Assembly: GCA_951394045.1 (NCBI GenBank)
Contig: OX595993.1
Span: 248,001-312,000, forward strand
DNA: 64,000 bases
Reading direction: 5' to 3'
Source of the DNA: Nitzschia sp. DOCU1
Lineage: Eukaryota; Bacillariophyta; Bacillariophyceae; Bacillariales; Bacillariaceae
In this document: positions 1 through 9,585 of the stretch, one piece after another
How positions within the stretch are numbered: the first letter of the stretch is position 1
How the letters are laid out: every line of letters begins with the position of its first letter
Notes under the pieces: generated by a model
The model's database searches: none
What the model was told of the DNA's origin: nothing
The model's input: only the letters and a program-made list of their open reading frames with translations
Translations under genes and position numbers: made by a program

Positions 1-1890
1 ATCCCATGCAAGAGCAAGAGGGAGCAATTCAGTCTCCGTTCTTTGCCGATGAACCGATTAGAACAACGAGAAGTGGCCGGGTAATCCAACGAACTCGCCG
101 GCTTACAGAGTCCGAGTTATTACCAAGACTTCGTTCTCTGGTCTCCATTGCTCATCACGTGACCAATGTGCTGTCTCGCTTGGACGACAATAGCCTCAAC
201 GAGTTGACAAAGTTTGTCGCCTTTCCTGCAAGTCTGGCAGATAGCGACACGATGTACCTCAAGGAAGCGATGCGGCAACCAGACAAAGATAAGTTTCTGG
301 AAGCCATGGTCAAGGAAATTGATGATCATACTCGTCGTGGACATTGGAGAGTGACGACTGAAGCCAAAATGCGTTCTAAAGGTTACAATTATAGGCCAAT
401 CATGGCAATTTGGTCCTTTAAACGCAAGCGCAATCCATTCGGCGAAACAACCAAGTACAAGGCTCGCCTCTGTTGCCACGGAGGCCAAACCATCAAAGGC
501 GTTCACTACGATGAATCGTTCTCTCCTGTAGTCGCTTGGTCAACTGTGCGACTAATGCTTACACTTTCGGAAGTCTATGGATGGCATGCTCAGCAGATTG
601 ATTTTGTTCTCGCTTTCCCGCAGGCAAAAGTTAAAACGGACATTTACATGAACGTGCCCGAAAAATTTCGTGTCGATTCCAAAGGCGCGATGATCCTCGA
701 TGAAAAAGCCCCTCATCCTTCGAAGCAAGACTCTTGTGTCAAGCTAATTCAAAACGTTTACGGATTGGTCGATGCTAGTTTGACCTGGCATCAGCATATT
801 TCCAAACAAGGCCTCGAGGATTTCGGATTCAAGAGAAGCCAAACTGATCCATGCCTGTTCATTAAAGGCAACATTTTGTTCATTCTGTACGTCGACGATG
901 CCGTCTGTTTGACGCCGAATAAAGCAGATGCAGACAAGTTGATTGTTGACCTTGCGAACAAGGGTTACATCCTTACAGATGAAGGCCCACTGTCAGCATA
1001 TCTCGGAATTCAGGTTGAGCGATTGAGTGGAAACCGAATCTCGATGAAGCAACCCGCATTTATTGATCGAATAATCAAGCAATGCAATCTCAAAGATCAA
1101 CGAATGCACGACACACCAGCCGATGCACCGTGATGAAGACGGCGCAGAAAGAAAGACCGAGTTTCATTACCGTTCAATCATCGGACAACTCAATTATTTG
1201 GCGGCAACGACAAGGCCAGAAATCACGTTTGCCGTTCATCAATGCGCGAGATTCTGCGAGAATCCGAAGATGAGTCATGAAAAGGCCGTCAAGCGGATCA
1301 TTCGATATTTAAAACGAACGCGGGATCAAGGCATCATCATGCAGATTGACGAATCAAAAGGAATTGAATGTTTCGTTGATGCTGACTTTGCCGGTGGCTT
1401 TCGAAAGGAAAACACCAAAAACCCAAGGGATTGTCTCTCCCGAACCGGCTATGTTATCAAGTATGCCGGATGTCCAATCGTGTGGTCTTCGAAACTGCAA
1501 TCGACAATTGCGCTCTCCACTACCGAAGCCGAATACATGGCATTAAGCACCGCTGCGCGAGAAGTGATTTACCTCATCAATCTGACAGATGAATTGAAGT
1601 CTCATGGTGTCGATCTGATCACTTCGAAACCAAAAATTTGCGTCACTATCTTCGAAGACAACGCTGGAGCCATCGAGTTGGCAAAACTTCCAAAGCTGCG
1701 CCCTCGTACCAAGCATCTCGCAATTCAGTATCATCACTTCAGATCTTGGACGATGAAAGGACTCGACGGCAGCGATCCAAAAATTCAAGTCAAACACATT
1801 ATTACCGACAAACAACAAGCAGATATCTTTACAAAGCCGCTTCCAAGACAGCAATTCCAGGCGCTGCGACAGTTGTTGTGTGGTTGGTAA
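1..1890 (+). pseudogene. Ty1/copia pol remnant: reverse transcriptase and RNase H, 5' truncated
   Basis: The C-terminal part of a copia polyprotein enters from the left edge. The first open frame (6-1133) carries the copia RT core with the YVDD active site (FILYVDDAVCL near 890). The second (1123-1890) carries the connection and RNase H, including STTEAEYMAL, the DNAGAI-type motif, the KHLAIQYHHFR segment and a typical ADIFTKPL ending. The two halves lie in different frames and overlap at 1123-1133, so a frameshift of one base separates RT from RNase H and the copy is unlikely to be functional. Integrase, protease and gag are absent or outside the window. A likely 3' LTR follows after a purine-rich tract (GAGAGGGAG) at about 1911-1919. 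The assignment rests on motif order and is firm for the family; the exact clade is not resolved. Confidence 0.9.
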
Positions 1891-1919
1891 CTTGCGAATC
1901 CGTGCGATTTGAGAGGGAG

Positions 1920-2323
1920 TGTCGGGAAATTGACATCCTTGATGTCAGTGTCAGGAAATTGACATCCTTGACGTTGCTGACATCAACTCCTCTTTCTTCA
2001 GCCAATTACATTTTATATTTCGATACAAGTCAAATCTTACGTATTCTCGTACAAGACAATGACATCAATCATTTCGGACATCAAAAACAAGAAGCGAGAA
2101 ATTAATTTATAGTTTTCACATCTATCAACAACGCTTTTACCAGCATCTTTCTTTCTTACCTTTATCCTTTGCTCGGCAACTTTCCATCGCTAGCATTAGA
2201 ACTGATTACAACGGTTCCTCGCACATGACGTTCAACATCTGCAAATCAGGGCGCGACTCGGCGTGCCATGTAACTTGAAATTGTTGCATGGGCTCTCCAG
2301 AATAAGGATCTGAGGCCCAGGCG
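1920..2323 (+). repeat. Probable 3' LTR start of the copia remnant, with internal tandem repeat
   Basis: Directly after the purine-rich tract the sequence begins TGTCGGGAAATTGACATCC, the expected TG start of a 3' LTR. The first 29 bases (1920-1948) are repeated almost exactly at 1949-1973. No second LTR copy lies in the window, so the far boundary is unknown. The rest of the stretch up to 2323 is AT-rich and holds no gene that I recognise. Confidence 0.5.
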
Positions 2324-3457
2324 GTGCTGGTTCAACGACGAAATCAAGGTCACTATTTCGGTCCTGTCACTTTTATTTTTAAGGGTGGACAGAAAATTGA
2401 TTTGCTGCTCGATCCGATGGCCCTTACTGAAGATGAAGCCCTACGTGCGGGTGGTCATAGGTGGAGCGTGGTGCGTGCTCTGGATTTACAATTCCATGGT
2501 ACCTCTCCGCTCTTTGGGGCCCGTCTCCTTGCAACTGTGCATCAACAACTCTTGTCCCCTAGCCTCTTCGAGACTGTGGTGGCTCGCCTCCATGGCGACG
2601 ACAGTCCACTGATTCAAGATGGCATGCTCCTGTGGCTTTTGTGTTGGAAAGTTTTGTTCCCAACCCAGGCCATCTTCAACAAGGCGTTTGTGGTGCACTG
2701 CGATCACATGAGCCTTGCACGTTTCAAGAATGATTTTCCTGCCTTTATTCGGTCCTTTCGTCGACTGAGTACCATAGCGGCGCGGAATAAATTAGAAAGC
2801 TCTCAGAGCTTGCTTGATCGCTTCCTGAGTGGTTGCATTGACTGCCCTCATCCCATTGTGCAACACCATTTCCGGGCCACATTTATTTCTTTCCTCGCTG
2901 ATCCCACGTCGGATCGCTGGAACCTTGGAAAACTCATTGATGATGCCGAACGTCTTTACAGCTCTGCGGCAGCATTCAACTTGCCTGACTCTTCGTTCGC
3001 TTCCCCCCCCCCCCCCCTCATCTGGATTCGATCTTTCAGGTATCCAGTCCAGTGATGGAGTCATCGCCCTTTTTACCGAGGCTATTAAAAAGGCCGTGGC
3101 GTTTCAGGCATACAAGAATCGATACTCCAACATGCCGAAGCCTACATGGATTGCAGATGCACCTACGGATATTCATGAAGTCAAGAAATTCAAGGACAAG
3201 GATTGGCGTTGGTGTGCCATTTGCCGCCATTGGACCACGAATATTAATGGTCATGTGAACTGCAAAATGCGCAAGAAATTTAAATCCAATGGTACCCCTT
3301 CCCAAGCCACGTTGCTATCGTTTCGCCTCCTGTCCCGGCGCCTTTGTCTGACAATCCCACCAATCCCTTTGGTGATCTTGTTGCTGTTGGTCAGCAGCTC
3401 GCGAATCATTTCGCTTCTCAGCTTCGCAGCAGTCGGGAGACTGCTAGCAAGAAGTAG
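2324..3457 (+). pseudogene. Copia-type Gag remnant with two frameshifts
   Basis: About 380 residues of a Gag-like protein can be followed across three reading frames. The first frame runs from about 2324 into a run of 15 C (3003-3017). Coding character then continues in another frame through IQSSDGVIALF and a zinc-knuckle-like block WCAICRHW...GHVNC near 3210-3265. Close to 3300, at a CCCCTTCCC stretch, it shifts again and runs to a TAG at 3455-3457 (ending ETASKK). The helical, charged N-terminal region followed by a Cys/His block fits a retroelement nucleocapsid. A protease of the same general type lies just downstream. A recent origin is unlikely because of the two shifts, although a homopolymer sequencing error could explain the first. 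There is no strong sequence match to name the clade. Confidence 0.6.
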
Positions 3458-3538
3458 AGTCCCCTCGGTGTCTCGTTTTCGTGTTCAGGGCTTTCTTTCC
3501 GTCTATCGTTCTTGGCCCAGTCTAAACTAAGAACAATG

Positions 3539-4123
3539 AAAACATACTTTCCAAATTATTTTACACGATGGCATCAGCTGTTGTGGTCCATCCTGCCGCC
3601 TCGTCCGGAACCATCGAGAGCTCGACGCTACCGCGCTCGCATTCGGCGACCCCGTCCTGTTTCTTCCGCGTGCTACTGACGACCCACTGATATTCCGGTG
3701 CTCCCTGAGACTTATGCTACTGGTCAGCTGGTTGATTCTTCTGTGGCCCATGATACCCGTGCTCTCCTGAGCACCTTGATACATCATGATCATGTTGCCC
3801 TGCTCAGCCTGACTTCGGATGATGTTCCGGTCATTCTTGATTCCTGTGCGACAATTGCAATCGGCATTGACAAGTCGGATTTTATCGGTGCCGTCTCCCC
3901 GTGTCCTACGGCTGAACTGAAGGGAATCGGTAGTGGCCTTGCAGTTAAAGGTATTGGAACGGTGAAATGGACTTTCCGGGATACTGATGGTGCCCTTTGC
4001 GATGTGCACCTTCGGGCTCTCTATGTTCCTGATTGTCCAGTCCATCTTCTGCCACCACAGCAACTTTCAACCGATCCAAACGGAAATATATACGTCATAG
4101 CCGTTGAGCCCACTGGCACCTAA
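3539..4123 (+). pseudogene. Copia protease-region remnant
   Basis: From 3698 the frame encodes a typical copia aspartic-protease region: VILDSCATIAIG in place of the usual DSG/A triad, then KGIGSGLAVKGIGTV and LRALYVPDCPVHLLPPQQL, the flap and C-terminal strands. The same frame is open upstream to about 3539 but contains a TGA at 3677-3679. The catalytic DSG is read here as DSC, which would probably inactivate the enzyme. No integrase follows; the coding signal ends at a stop at 4121-4123, and a host gene starts 270 bp later. Together with the Gag remnant this is the 5' half of a copia element that lost its 3' part. Confidence 0.75.
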
Positions 4124-4392
4124 TGATTGATTCATTTGACTCATTTGCCAACCTCCTATGCTCCTACCACTCGCCAATTTATCGCTGAATACCACCACCA
4201 GACCAGGTCAGTCATCAGTCATTGTTGAACAGCGTGCGCTCCTTTCCAACATACAACAACAAACAAATCCTATGACACCACGGGTCCCAAGCTTGAGTTA
4301 TTCACTTGGCTTTGCCATTGCCTGGATGATCATGAGAGTTATCCAATGTCGCCCCTTATAACAAAAAACTAAGAACAATCAAACAGGACAGA

Positions 4393-5775
4393 ATGGTGTC
4401 CAAACGAGGTTCTATACTTGTGGCATGCATGATCCTCCTGATGGTGATTGTGATGTTCATCTCTCAAGTTGAGCAGCTAAAACCATTTCTTCCCGTTGGT
4501 GGTGATGCTGCCTTTAGCACAGCCACTTCAATCTCAGCAGTTGACAGCACCACTTTCTCCCCAGACGGGCCTTACAACGTTTCCCTGCACAACAGCAGCA
4601 CAAGGACAGACCACCAGGGATCTTCTAATGTTACGGTTGCCCATGATAGCAGGAACCAACAAAGATCTTCCAACACCACCAAATTTCTACAATACTGGGT
4701 CCAGGGGGGATTTGGCAATCAAATTGCTTGTTTGGACACAGCCTACTTGATGGCCTGGGCCACCAATCGGACATTGATTTTGTCACCCATTGTTCCACAC
4801 TTTTATTTACATTATCATGATATCATGGATGACACATTTCAGATAGACTATGACCTGAGAGAGCTGTACCTGTCTGAGCTGAAATCAAAGGCATATCTTC
4901 GAGTGGATAAGGCATTGGACATAAAGTATACACTTCCACTTGTGGAGACTGTGGACTTTCGGGACTTTTATGACACCATCTATCCCACACTCCCTAGGTC
5001 GGATTCTTGGGTGGTAGAATCACAGTATCATCATTTTAATACTCGTTGGGTGGTAGATCAACCAGAGCTGGAGGGCACCACTGAAAACATTGTCAGGTTG
5101 GAACAAAGGCGCAAAAGAGACTACAATGTGGTTGTGCGGGATTTACGAAGTGTGGGACGGGCCATGCACGATTATCCCATCTGGACCCTGCTGGATTCCT
5201 TTTATGCTCTCAGACCAGGAACAACAGCCATAAAGCCCCGTCTCTGCAAATGGATCCGATATGCAGCACATCGTATTATTCACCAATATAATTGGGATGG
5301 CATGCCCTATGCATCTGTCCACATTCGAGGTGCAGATGGCCCCTTTCAAAAACCAGAAGCAATTACTGATGCCATTTGGTATGGAATGGAGAGCATTTTG
5401 AATTTAGTGCGTGAATGGGCCTCTCACTCTGCTAGTAATTATACCCGAGTCGGGCTCTTTGTGGCCACTGATCTGGACTATTTGGACTCCAAAGTATTGT
5501 TCACAAGAGGAACAAGGCTGCTGAATGACACGTTGTTTTCAATGCACGGGACTACCTTGGAGATCTTGTTCAGCAAGAATATTCAACAGGGACTCCAAGA
5601 ACTTTACAAGACGGAAGATAACTTTCCTTATGAAGATCTCTTGACACCTGGGATTTTCTTGGATCAGCAGATTGCTGCCTGTGCAAGCATTGGTTTTGTC
5701 GGAGCACAGGGATCAACCTTTTCCCTGTTCATAGAGAAATTGCGCAGAGGCAGAGCTGAGGATGTGTGCCAGTAG
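4393..5775 (+). CDS. Membrane-anchored O-fucosyltransferase-like protein
   Basis: Single-exon gene of 460 residues. A hydrophobic segment at residues 7-27 makes this a type II, Golgi-style membrane protein, followed by a Ser/Thr/Asn-rich stem with several N-glycosylation sequons. The lumenal domain opens with GGFGNQIACLDTAYLMAW (about residue 105), the glycine-rich nucleotide-sugar loop seen in GDP-fucose O-fucosyltransferase-like folds. It also has HIRGAD near residue 310, matching the HxRxxD signature, and ends with GFVGAQGSTFSLF, the typical C-terminal GDP-binding region. The family transfers fucose to Ser/Thr of secreted proteins; donor and acceptor here are inferred only. The ATG at 4393 is the first in frame and places the anchor correctly. 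The gene converges on the methyltransferase-like gene, with 236 bp between the stops. It is not disrupted. Confidence 0.8.
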   Translation: MVSKRGSILVACMILLMVIVMFISQVEQLKPFLPVGGDAAFSTATSISAVDSTTFSPDGPYNVSLHNSSTRTDHQGSSNVTVAHDSRNQQRSSNTTKFLQYWVQGGFGNQIACLDTAYLMAWATNRTLILSPIVPHFYLHYHDIMDDTFQIDYDLRELYLSELKSKAYLRVDKALDIKYTLPLVETVDFRDFYDTIYPTLPRSDSWVVESQYHHFNTRWVVDQPELEGTTENIVRLEQRRKRDYNVVVRDLRSVGRAMHDYPIWTLLDSFYALRPGTTAIKPRLCKWIRYAAHRIIHQYNWDGMPYASVHIRGADGPFQKPEAITDAIWYGMESILNLVREWASHSASNYTRVGLFVATDLDYLDSKVLFTRGTRLLNDTLFSMHGTTLEILFSKNIQQGLQELYKTEDNFPYEDLLTPGIFLDQQIAACASIGFVGAQGSTFSLFIEKLRRGRAEDVCQ

Positions 5776-6011
5776 GATATGCCCTACCGCTGTAATCGAA
5801 TAGAGGGTGTTGCTTTTGACTAATATGATACTACTACGGTCCTGAAAGCATTTTACAGATAGCGATATTCTGTCATCCGCTCCTCTCTAGAGCTAGTTCT
5901 TGTTGTACTAGTACTTAGTGGTAGTATTATAAGAAACATTGCGCAGCAGAGTCTTGGTGAGATGATCTTCCTATCGTTGCGACGGCAACACTCCTCCTTC
6001 CCCACCACTTC

Positions 6012-7177
6012 TCAGCTGCTACTACCAGCATCACTACGACTGTATACACCAGTGTTCGGGCATCGAATCCGAATCAAGGTCAACTCGGTGCAATAGGGGC
6101 AAGCCCTGTTATCATCTCTCATGGCAATTGCATATCCCATGCGAAGCAAATGCGTTTGTAGTTCCACCAAATCAGTGGGATTCTTCCACTCTGTACAGCC
6201 GGTATGCAACCCAGGAACGGCTGACAAGTAGTGAATCTGCAATACATGAGGAGGACGCCACGATTGTTGGCAAAGAATGGTTAGCACAAGATCACAAAAT
6301 GTATAATGCTCCAGAGTAGGCGTACCTCGACAGCAATCTGCATTGGCAGCAACATCCGCTCGGCTTCTGCAATGTGGTCCAGTTCCGGCCAAGAATTGAA
6401 GAGTGGCCACTCCCAGCCTTCGATGTCTACTTTCAGCAAGTCAATTCTAGAATGGTTCAATTTTTGTTGCATCTCCAAAAGTGTCCATGACTCTCCGATC
6501 ATATCTCCGTCCGGGACATGTTTGCCATTCTGGGAATATGCGGTCAAGCAGACATGATGGAAGTGGAGTCGTGGATGTTCGGGAACGACAAACCTTTCTC
6601 GTGCACCGGTACAATCAAAGGTATGGATTTCGCAAGGTGTCGTTGCTAGCAGTTCGTTTTCAAAGCTCCACCGGTTGTTCCCCCCGATGCTGTAGACCAC
6701 GCAAGAAACGGGATCCTGCTTGTTGCCATCTCGCATTCCGAGGTGTTCCTTCAATCCACACAGATTCTTCGCCAGGTCTGATCCACATTGTCCACCCACA
6801 CATTCCAGATGGTCTGGTTTACAGTCAGCCATTGGGACTAAAGGGAAGAATCGTTGATGGTCGATGTCCCGATACTTTTTATCCAGCGATTGCGCACCAA
6901 AAAGACTTCGATCTTCTTCTAACCACTTTATCATTTTCCCAGAGATTTCTTCCAACGGCTCCGTCAAGGCATTGCGGTATGGGTTGGCATAACAAATACT
7001 ATCGTTCTTCTTGCTGGTGATCTGTTCCAAGGCAACTTCATTCGATGCCTGTGTTAACGACGCTGGTGCAGGCCGTGAGTAGAAGTATCGAGTGGCCAGC
7101 AGGGCGAGTATGTTCACGGTTGTCAATGCCACAACCACTTTGGTGGATCCAATCTTTCGAGGAAGCAGACGATTCAT
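6012..7177 (-). CDS. Membrane-anchored FkbM/Methyltransf_22-like protein, two exons
   Basis: Two exons on the minus strand, 7177-6326 and 6236-6012, joined across an 89-bp phase-0 intron (donor GAG|GTACGC, acceptor TTGCAG|ATT). Splicing gives about 358 residues. The ATG at 7177 is preferred because no ATG lies upstream in frame. A transmembrane segment follows the start (VVVALTTVNILALLATRYF). The lumenal part has CVVYSIGGNNRWSFENELL, then PCEIHTFDCTG and LLKVDIEGWEW, the SAM-binding and acidic motifs of FkbM-like/Methyltransf_22 proteins. The second exon supplies the C-terminal strand (LLRMGYAIAMRDDN...TELTLIRI), which confirms the splice. Such proteins occur in the secretory pathway and are usually predicted to methylate sugars or lipids; the substrate is unknown. 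The copia-1 left LTR starts about 195 bp upstream of this ATG. Confidence 0.8.
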
Positions 7178-7372
7178 CTGGTACTGCAAGAGAGGTCGAA
7201 CGATCCGTTGTGGTAGCAAGGTTGACTGATGGTCAAAACAATGGCGAAGGTCGAGGTTGTCTCAAGAACTGTCAACCGCCTCCTGGAGATATGTATGTGA
7301 AATCAACTGATATGTTGAATGTGTGGCAAGCAGTTTGGTCATTTTCATTTTTTCGGTCTTGGCGTGCGCGAA

Positions 7373-7527
7373 CGTTATTTCCCCGAAGAAGTGGCATGGT
7401 TTAGTCTAAGTAGTCAAGCCGGGTGTTCGTTTCCCGCGCGGTAATGCCATAATATTTTATGTCGATGATCTTATTACATGTTACTACTTTGTCGAGTGGA
7501 TCCGCGCCACTCACTCGGTGATTTCTC
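7373..7527 (+). repeat. Copia-1 5' LTR
   Basis: 155-bp repeat identical by eye to 13884-14038. It lacks canonical TG/CA ends. The exact end may be one base further right (7528), with a 4-bp rather than 5-bp duplication. It should carry the promoter and polyadenylation signals of the element; none is obvious beyond AT-rich stretches. Confidence 0.9.
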
Positions 7528-8118
7528 GGTTTATCAGACCCAAATGCTATCTACAACACCTGGGGAGGTGTCGACAATACCTGGCTCTTCGATTGATGAA
7601 GGGAGAGTCGGCGAAAGAGCGAAAAGAAAGAGGCTCATGGTCGTCAACCATGTTTCGTGTCGAGCATCGCGAAACGACGATTCAGCTGGCGTTGCTCGCT
7701 TCGGGCACGCGCAGCCATTTCGCCACACGGGTGGACGCACCCACAAACGCACTATGCTCGGTGCACGGCAGCACGGGTTTTCTCCGGCGTCATGTATGGC
7801 AATGAAGGTCTTGAAACGGAGAAACCCATATAAATAAAATCGACCACGTCAGACGGAGCATATGTCTTCGCCTTGATGGGCATACACAATTGACGACGTG
7901 TCAGCTCATTTCTTACCCTTTAACCCAATCAGATGTCCTGAACATGAAAAGGAAATTCCAAAAGGATGTGCTGCATTCCAATGCAAATGGCCTACATCTC
8001 GGATCGATGTTTCGGGATGCTTCCGATGCGTCTCTGGAGTGATGTTTTGTGTTCCCTCACACCGAGACTTTTGTTTTCTTGACAACTTGTTGCTTTATCT
8101 TGTTTCGTTTCCGTTGCG
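7528..8118 (+). promoter_or_regulatory. Copia-1 leader with possible primer-binding site
   Basis: The untranslated leader between the 5' LTR and gag is about 590 bp. Right after the LTR the sequence GGTTTATCAGACC resembles the initiator-Met tRNA primer site common in copia elements (GGTATCAGAGC) but carries an extra base and mismatches. The rest of the leader holds no convincing gene. Confidence 0.45.
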
Positions 8119-9585
8119 ATGGCTGCCGCTGCTGCTGATCCTGCTGTCCAGGAGTTTGCTGATTACCTGGGAAACGTACTTGCGTTTGACCCAGAGATCG
8201 TCGAGGCGTTGTCCTGGCAGGGTTATTCGAAGTTTGACGATGTCAAAGGTATCGTTGATGAGGACGAGTTGGACGCTTTGTTTTCCGCCATCCGCCGTCC
8301 TGGCGGTACCATACTCAACAACAACAACCAGGAAATTAACAACCCCGGTACTTTTATGGGGACCAATCAGCAGAAACGCTTCCGTCAGTTGGCCTACTAC
8401 ATGCGCTACATGGAGACTGTCCAGAGGGAGTTTGTTGTTGCGGAGGCTTCGCTTGGTCGTTTGACCAGGTTGTGGAAGTTTAAGGTGGATCTTGATAGGA
8501 TTAGGAAAGACGGCAACCCCGCTCTACCGGAGAAGTTCACTACGGGTAAAAAGTCGCGAGAAACTATTGAGGATATCGAATCTTGGATCGGCTCTTCCTA
8601 CGGTATCGAGGGGACTCCTCTGGAGTACATCGTCCGTGCCGAAGTGGAGCTGCCTGTTACCGATCCCGGTTTTGGGAATCCCACCTTTCGTTCCGAATTG
8701 ATTCGTCGCGCTCACCACACTGGGGACCCGTACCAGATCGACAACGAAGCGGTTTTCACACTTATGCGTCATGTTACCCATGGCACCGATGCGTGGGCAT
8801 TTGTAAAACAGTTCGATCGTACCAAAGATGGCCGTGGAGCGTATTTATCTTTCAAAGCACAGTACGCGGGTGCCTCGCATATCAGTCAAGTGAAGAATAA
8901 GGCGGAGAATACATTGAACACTATCTTCTGGAACGGCAAGGCTCGGAACTTCCAGTGGGACGGCTTCATTGCCCGCCATAAGAGTGCTTTTGCCGACTTG
9001 GAAGCTTATGGAGAAGGCCGCACGGATGAGGCCAAGGTACGAAACTTGTTGTCCCGTATCACTGACGAGCGCCTTGCTGTTGCGAAGGGAGTTGTTTTCT
9101 CGAACGCGGCCCTGTTGACGAATTATCAACAGACCATTGATTATCTTGGAGGCCAGCTTGATGCAGCTGAGAGTATGGTAAAATCTTCAGCCCCGAGGAA
9201 TATTTCGAGCACCACTAGTTCGGGCGGTGATGGACGAGGTGGACGAGGTCGCGGTGTAAGAGGCCGCGGACGAGGTTTTGGAAGAGGTGGTGGTAGAGGT
9301 GGTCGAGGCCGAGGACGTGGAGGTGGCGGCGGAGGAAGATTTTCCGAATCAGGTCACCTACTCAACAATGGCTCGTACCCCTTTGCTATCTGGAATACTT
9401 TTACAAAGGAGGAGAAAGACTATGTTATGGATCTAAAACGCAAGTCGGGAAACCGCAACGTGTCGAGTGCTAAGTCGGAGGAAACGCCAACGACGGTGTC
9501 CACGAGCGCCCAGAGTGAGACGTCATCAATGAGCGTCGACAACAGTCATGTTGCCGCTTCTATGACTCGACGAAAGAAGGATTGA
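8119..9585 (+). CDS. Copia-1 Gag
   Basis: An intact frame of 488 residues starting at ATG 8119 (context TTGCGATGG). The first 350 residues are helical and charged, as in a capsid. Residues about 370-415 are an RGG/GRG-rich tract (RGRGRGFGRGGGRGGRG) that probably binds RNA in place of a zinc knuckle; no CCHC box is visible. The C-terminal 60 residues are polar. The frame ends at TGA (9583-9585), and the protease begins in the same frame directly after it, so Gag and Pol are separated only by this stop. Confidence 0.85.
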   Translation: MAAAAADPAVQEFADYLGNVLAFDPEIVEALSWQGYSKFDDVKGIVDEDELDALFSAIRRPGGTILNNNNQEINNPGTFMGTNQQKRFRQLAYYMRYMETVQREFVVAEASLGRLTRLWKFKVDLDRIRKDGNPALPEKFTTGKKSRETIEDIESWIGSSYGIEGTPLEYIVRAEVELPVTDPGFGNPTFRSELIRRAHHTGDPYQIDNEAVFTLMRHVTHGTDAWAFVKQFDRTKDGRGAYLSFKAQYAGASHISQVKNKAENTLNTIFWNGKARNFQWDGFIARHKSAFADLEAYGEGRTDEAKVRNLLSRITDERLAVAKGVVFSNAALLTNYQQTIDYLGGQLDAAESMVKSSAPRNISSTTSSGGDGRGGRGRGVRGRGRGFGRGGGRGGRGRGRGGGGGGRFSESGHLLNNGSYPFAIWNTFTKEEKDYVMDLKRKSGNRNVSSAKSEETPTTVSTSAQSETSSMSVDNSHVAASMTRRKKD

